Assembly: GCA_037783415.1 (NCBI GenBank)
Contig: JAZGTN010000069.1
Coordinates: 1,240,001-1,304,000, forward strand
Length of the DNA stretch: 64,000 bases
DNA from: Leptasterias polaris
Lineage: Eukaryota; Echinodermata; Asteroidea; Forcipulatida; Asteriidae
Reading direction: 5' to 3'
The notes under the pieces are model-generated. The model was not told the origin of the DNA. It did no database searches and saw only the letters and a list, made by a program, of their open reading frames with translations. This document shows positions 58,974-64,000 of the stretch, piece after piece. The translations under genes were made by a program, and so were the position numbers. Each line of letters starts with the position of its first letter. Within the stretch, counting starts at the first letter, position 1.

Positions 58974-61900
58974 GTAAGGATATCATCTTAAAAATAGGTA
59001 TTGCATATTATGGTTACACTGAAGAGATATCATCATTAAAAAATAAATTAAAATAAAAAGTGCGAACATGATGCCATCAGATTTATAAGCTCTGCTGGCG
59101 TAGATCACTCTTGAAATTTCGAGGTACCAGTTAATAATTTTGAAATTTCTATCCATGACCAATCTGAAACTAAACAATTATAAATTTATGTGTGCACTAA
59201 TCACTTTAATTAACTTAAAAGAGTGGATCTAAGTTTGTTGGTAGGGAGCAGATTCTGCGAGTGAAAAAAAAAGTCGTCGCGTAAAAAAAAAAAAGTCGCC
59301 GCGTAAAAAAAACAAAATCGCCGCAAAAAATAAAATCGCTGCCCCCCAAAAATAGTCGCCTAAAAAATAAAAAAAATCGCCGTTAAGTGTCCTTTATAGA
59401 ACACCATACACTTGTGAGCGTAAGAGCCACCCCAGTCCTATTTAAAATTGAGCGGAAGATGTATCCTTCACCCTAGCCTTTTGTCAAGGCCTTCGTGGCT
59501 TGAACAGCTTTGTAGAGCCGCGATCCCAAGCGACTGAAATGGGAGACCACGCACGCGAGTGGCGAAGCCACGAGGGCCATTTCCAACTTGTTTGCGGTTT
59601 CTTATGTGTTTCTTTATAATCTCGACTTTTGCTACCCGAAACGGTAGCAAAAGTCCAAACCAATCAGAAGTGCATAACACACGTTTCATACTTGAATAAT
59701 TCATTAAAAAAACGGCAAACAAGTTGGAAAAGGCCCTCGTGGCTTCGCCACTCGGCTCGCGCGCGTGGTCTCTCGTTCCAGTCGCTCCACTGTTTACAAA
59801 GCTGTCAAAGCCACGATGGCCTTGACAAAAGGCTACCTTCACCCTAACCGGAATTTATACTCTTGATATGTCCACTATATTATCATCACTACAATATATG
59901 CCATTGTAAATACACATATAATGTCATATGCATATGAGATTTTTGCGACTTGTAGTTTTCAATGTCCCTTCAGAGCCACCTGGATAGATACTTATTTTTT
60001 TATAAATTTAAAACAAATATGGAGGAGTTCTGTTTTTGTTTGTATAGGCCTATTTGTTTGTTAAGTTTTTTGCAAAAATGTTTATTTTCAAATTTTCAAA
60101 TAAATTCAAAAAGTATCTATCGGGCTAAGAAGACGTCCGACTGTTTTCTTTCGCACGGAAAACAACTAGTTATATGCCAAAGGGAAGTGAATTGGTAGAG
60201 TAGTGTAAACTATATTAATATTAATTTCTTCAAACGTTTTTTTTTATTATTTTTTTCCCCAAACATTTTGGACTTACCTATACATTTACTCTTTCCTAGA
60301 CAACTGACATACAAAACATTCTGGTAATCTCATAGCATATATTTTTTCCAGGCACAGCAAAGAAGTGTTATTTTATGCAAGAGCTGGACCATGAAGGCAA
60401 ATTCCGCTGGTTGATGCCGGGTACCACTCAGAAAGAACGCTGCTCCTGTGCCGTTCTATTACCAGGGGGAGTAAACACATTGGCAACCATGAGATCGTCT
60501 ATACCGTACTACAGCGATCAACCGCTGTTTACTCACGACGTCGAGGTGGTTCGCGACTATTTTGAGTGCCGTGAAGAGAGTACTCTGATGACTACAACAA
60601 GGCCTATGGGTAAAATTTGTTTCCCATAAGATAGTCGAGTTGGTCGTTACTCTTTTGTGCCTATAGTCTGTCCAAGTCTCGTGTGTATTAACTTTTTCTT
60701 CGGAAATAACGGCTCGCCTGTGCGGCTGAATGTTGGTGTCAACTCCATGAAACAGCCAGTCATTACTGTGGTTCTCGACCTTCAGATTTGCGCGTAACTA
60801 ATTCCTTAATGTGCCATTAATCATGAACCCTTTACAGGGGAACTTTATTAAACCTTTCTTGATGGCCTAATTTGGCCTATAAATCAGCATTTCGTTAAAT
60901 TAGCCAACGGAATTCCAGTGAAAACCTATATTTTTTTAATGTGCCTTTTTTGTTTCAGAATACGCAGACTGTCAAGCTTGGTTTGATTCCGGTAAGACTA
61001 GCAGTGGCGTGTACGCCGGTATACCATCCGGATCCAATAGCCCTACAGGTGGTAAAGAAGTCTACTGTGACATGGACAAAGGCAAAGGCTGGTTGGTAAG
61101 TCAAGTTTATTGAAAGTAAAAAGGTACATAATTACATTGGATTTGGCGCTTTGGGCTATAAAAAGCGTTTGTTAAAACAAGGTTAGAAACTAAGATCATT
61201 AAAAGTAGAATTTAGCGATTTACACAAATATCTCGCAAAATTATGTGGTACTCCTTTTACTTTGTGAACTAACATGGTCCACCATTTTGTACAACTAAAT
61301 GTTTGACTCCACAAAATGGCGGAGTGTGTTAGCTCACGATGTAAAAAGTACACCACACATTTTTGAGGGATATTTGTGTGAATCATTATATTCTACTTTT
61401 GAAACATCTTTAAAACCATAATCATTTTCATAACGCCTTTTATAGCCCAAAGCGCCCAATACAAGGCAACGTTTCCCGTAACACACCAGCACTACAGTGC
61501 CCCCCATTGACTCCATTCTAATAATTAAAAGTCTGAAAGTGTTTTATACAAACACTGCGGTTACTTTTTTACGATTGTGATCCTGCTGATTCTTATACAT
61601 GTAGTTTTGATCATTGCAAGGTTTTCCAAAGACGTCAGGATGGATCTGTGAACTTCACTCGAAACTGGCTCGAATACAAAGAAGGCTTTGGGAACCTTAA
61701 CGGTGAGTTTTGGCTCGGTAATGAAGCACTCCGTCTGCTGACCAATGTAGATAATGGGTCTAACTGGATGATCCGTGTGGATCTTACTGGTGCAAATGGT
61801 CTCCAAATATCTCTGAGCGCATCTCCCTTCCGCATATCAGGAGACAAGTACACAATCAGCGTTGGAAACTCTGGAATTGAAGGTAAGCTGTCTGAAACTG

Positions 61901-63886
61901 TATTGAATAGGCCTACATACATACAGACTCGACTTTTCATTATCGAAGGAGGAAAGACATAATGCCGCAAACTCCTAAAAGATTTTCGTAAAACACATGA
62001 GACAACCTATTGAGACTGCTGATTTCAACGCTGTTTATGTAGCTGTGTTTCCAAGTTCAACAATGTGCAAATCAAAACTGCACTTTGATTTTAATAAAAC
62101 TAACAAAAATATGATTTTTTTTTCAATCTCACTTTGTTCTTTAGGTCAGAGGGTCTGTGGTGAACCACTTGGAATGGAAGACAGGTCAATCACTGACTCC
62201 AGAATCAAGGCTTCGAGTGTTTATGGTTGGTCTGATCCTGACCAGAGTCTAATTATTAAGGGTAAGGGACGGCTAAACGCGGGAAGCAGTTGGTGCCCCA
62301 AATTGGACGACAAGCAAGCACCTTGGTTTCAGGTTGATCTTTATGAACAAACGCAGGTTGTAGGTGTCATTATGCAGGGCGGCACTTGTCTGTCAGGACA
62401 TGCTGGATGGGTGAAAAAATACAATGTGGAGTATGGCTGCGACCAGCTCAAATGGAACTACGTTGTTGGGACATTTCTTTATTTACCACAAGTAAGTGCA
62501 AGATCATACGAAAATGCGTTTTTTGTTCCAATTATTGATGTGCTGTTTTAATACTATTATTTACCAACAATTGGCGTCAAGAAAAAAAATCAACATTACA
62601 ATTACGCAAAATGGTCATAAAACAGGAACATTCACATTATTTCAAAAAGTCTTTAGAACGATGACGCCTAAGGTCAACTCGTCCAGTGATTGGCTGTGTG
62701 TCTCCCCCTTTCTCCCTTTCTTTAGTTCTTTCTTGTAAACAGTTGGTAGCGATGATTGCATTTTTTCGGGTTGTAAGTTGCTGGTAGATGGGGGATAACT
62801 CCAGGAATTACACAGATGCAGAAAGGTTCCACTAGTTAATGGCTCCCCGTAGTAGGCAAAACAAAAAGGTTTGATTTATGGGGAAGGGGGTTAGACACCT
62901 CGGCACCTACCACAGGCTGTCAGCAAAACATCTTAAAGCCTGCTACAAATAACAGATGGCTCCACTTTATCATAGGAGTGGTCTGAAGTCTGTATTTGTG
63001 CACAAAGTAGATGAGTGAAAATATTTTTCAGACCCTCAAAAACAACAATTATACAACTCTGGGACCTGATTCCCCCTCTTAGATATTTGGATTGGTCCAG
63101 TCTAGGATATCCAGGATTTTGCCTCTTCATGGGCATGTTGCACTTCTGAGAAAACAGAAGGGGAAAACAGTGCCACGACTTAGAGTTACGAGCCCTCACT
63201 TTCTTTACAGATTTCTTTCGATGGCAACACAGACACTGACACCCCCGTTACCAGCATGTTCGACGAGCCTGTTCAAGCACGGTATGTCCGCATCAGACCG
63301 ACAGAGTACAACACATGGCCAACAATGCGGATTGAGCTCCTTGGTTGCGAAGGTAGGCGTATTTAGAAGTTGTCGTTTTCACGATTCGGTCCAATATCAG
63401 TTCAAGTCAAAATGCGATATGATAGGGCCACACGAGTTTTTAAAGGAACTTTAGAAGTTTCACAATAGAGAGGCTAAACAGAAGACCTTTCGTAAAACCC
63501 AATTCATGCATGGATATTACTTGACTGATTTCATTAAATTATCGTTCCAAGTAAATATTTTAATGAATCTGAAACTAATCTAAATTTTGAGCCTAAACCA
63601 CAAAATCAACCCTGTTTTCTTTTAAAATTTAGTTCGGGTTCTTGAGTCGTTGAATGGCCGTAAATTCTCAACCTACGACAACGACAACGACAACGATTTT
63701 CGAAACTGTGCAGGTCTCTTTAAGGCGGGTTGGTGGTTCGATGACTGTGCAGTTGAATCCAACCTGAACGGCGAATATTCACATCGAGTGAACGATTCGT
63801 GCCAGGAGTATCGCGGTATTCTGTGGTCGACATGGCAGGGAAGACAGATTGTTAAGTCTGTAATGAAGATGCGTCGCAATAATTAA
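58919..63886 (+). CDS. Gene 3: older paralog, nested FBG-discoidin protein
   Basis: Exons 58919-58973, 60352-60579, 60959-61095, 61621-61882, 62145-62491, 63211-63352, 63633-63886. All GT-AG, same phases as genes 1 and 2, product 474 residues. Signal peptide MDILCSVVLLLLFQAVTA. N-terminal module residues 19-95 with the four shared cysteines. FBG first half to residue 227, discoidin 228-391 (CGEPLGMEDRSITDS to LLGC), FBG second half to 474. Strongly diverged from the other two, so it separated before the gene 1/2 duplication. About 11 residues present in genes 1 and 2 after the second FBG cysteine are missing, bringing this region closer to ordinary FBG domains. Compact introns. Presumed secreted recognition protein. 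Confidence 0.93.
59474..59835. mobile_element. Fold-back element with 9-bp target duplication (MULE-like)
   Basis: Starts TAGCCTTTTGTCAAGGCC and ends with its complement. The two arms are inverted copies over roughly 150 bp each. Flanked by CCTTCACCC at 59465-59473 and 59836-59844. Long terminal inverted repeats and a 9-bp duplication are hallmarks of Mutator-like elements. Non-coding. The ORFs on both strands follow the inverted arms. Confidence 0.85.
60352..60579 (+). CDS. Gene 3 exon 2: N-terminal cysteine module
   Basis: 76 codons, KKCYFMQELDHEGKFRWLMP, CSCAVLLPGGVN and DQPLFTHDVEVV, then DYFEC. The donor (GAGA then GTACTC) is shifted a few bases from gene 1 but stays in phase 1. Confidence 0.88.
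60959..61095 (+). CDS. Gene 3 exon 3: start of FBG domain
   Basis: YADCQAWFDSGKTSSGVYAG, VYCDMDKGKGWL. Closer to textbook FBG (CDM) than genes 1 and 2, and two residues longer. Confidence 0.93.
61137..61464. mobile_element. Palindromic MITE in gene 3 intron 3, best-preserved copy
   Basis: Inverted ends of about 35 bp with GGCGCTTTGGGCTATAAAA in each. The same element sits in intron 3 of genes 1 and 2, so it inserted before the family expanded. Confidence 0.75.
61621..61882 (+). CDS. Gene 3 exon 4: FBG domain, first half
   Basis: [40 protein letters not shown], then a diverged RVDLTGANG part. Phase 0 to 1. Confidence 0.94.
62145..62491 (+). CDS. Gene 3 exon 5: discoidin domain, main part
   Basis: CGEPLGMEDRSITDSRIKAS, WCPKLDD, WFQVDLYEQTQVVGVIMQG and WVKKYNVEYG. 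Extra cysteines (GGTCLSG, EYGCDQ) not present in genes 1 and 2 could form an additional disulphide. Confidence 0.94.
63211..63352 (+). CDS. Gene 3 exon 6: discoidin domain, C-terminal part
   Basis: PVQARYVRIRPTEYNTWPTM then RIELLGC. One residue longer than in genes 1 and 2. Confidence 0.94.
63633..63886 (+). CDS. Gene 3 exon 7: FBG domain, second half
   Basis: FSTYDNDNDNDFRNCAG, GWWFDDCAVESNLNGEYSHR and STWQGRQIVKSVMKMRRNN, then stop. No AATAAA is seen before the window ends. A MITE copy starts 15 bp after the stop. Confidence 0.94.
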
Positions 63887-63900
63887 AACGTTTGGCATTT

Positions 63901-64000
63901 TTAAAGGCAAAGTATCCTTTGGTTTTTGGAACCGTTTGATTGTTTTAATCGCGTGGTCGCGTTTTTGAGATATCGCTGAAAAACCGGAGCGAATTATGTC
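63901..64000. mobile_element. Partial TTAA-type MITE at the window end
   Basis: Starts TTAAAGGCAAAGTATCC and contains GGTCGCGTTTTTGAGATATC, as in the MITE at 21336-21723. Its right end lies outside the window. Confidence 0.7.

Noticed and set aside
59468..59847. ORFs of 72-124 codons in gene 3 intron 1
   Set aside because: They read through the two inverted arms of the fold-back element.

Overview
The window is animal nuclear DNA. It holds intron-rich genes with GT-AG splice sites and AATAAA signals, abundant transposon debris, a Ty3/gypsy element and a LINE fragment. The architecture of its three host genes (fibrinogen-like plus F5/8 type C modules with signal peptides, in tandem) and the repeat flavour point to a marine deuterostome, most likely an echinoderm. 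I cannot name the species, and sea star is only a guess from general familiarity with such repeats.

Layout: (1) 1-18247 is a huge G-rich minisatellite of about 30-bp units with higher-order organisation. It is interrupted by one 1.9-kb DNA transposon (7398-9315), so all ORFs there are artefacts of the repeat. (2) 18248-24420 is non-coding, with short GC-rich tandem repeats, two TTAA-ended MITEs and a CG-rich patch. (3) 24885-36806 is host gene 1, 7 exons. Its intron 5 carries a complete 5.3-kb antisense Ty3/gypsy element with apparently identical LTRs. (4) 37.7-42.4 kb is intergenic, with a 15-bp minisatellite, a small hairpin and a 5'-truncated LINE. (5) 42905-54302 is host gene 2, a recent duplicate of gene 1 (paralogous blocks about 24.43-37.68 and 42.46-56.42 kb). 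Its introns and 3' flank are expanded by CACTG-ended, TTAA-ended and TA-target elements, one of them nested in another. (6) 58919-63886 is host gene 3, an older and more compact paralog.

The main biological find is the protein design shared by the three genes: signal peptide, a roughly 78-residue cysteine-containing module I do not recognise, then a fibrinogen C-terminal (FBG) domain split in two by a complete discoidin (F5/8 type C) domain. The discoidin module occupies two exons bounded by phase-1 introns, placed where FBG domains have the loop before the calcium/ligand (P) subdomain. The products should be secreted, lectin-like recognition proteins of about 474-493 residues. Comparing genes 1 and 2, amino-acid changes concentrate in the distal FBG half (11 replacement against 2 silent changes in exon 7). 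Gene 2 has lost the GT of its exon-2 splice donor and may be a pseudogene or make a short product.

A second unusual signal is the palindrome TAGGCCTA. I found it ten times in the 18-64 kb part, repeatedly present in one paralog where the other has only TA. A transposon in the same window has ends that would leave exactly this footprint on excision.
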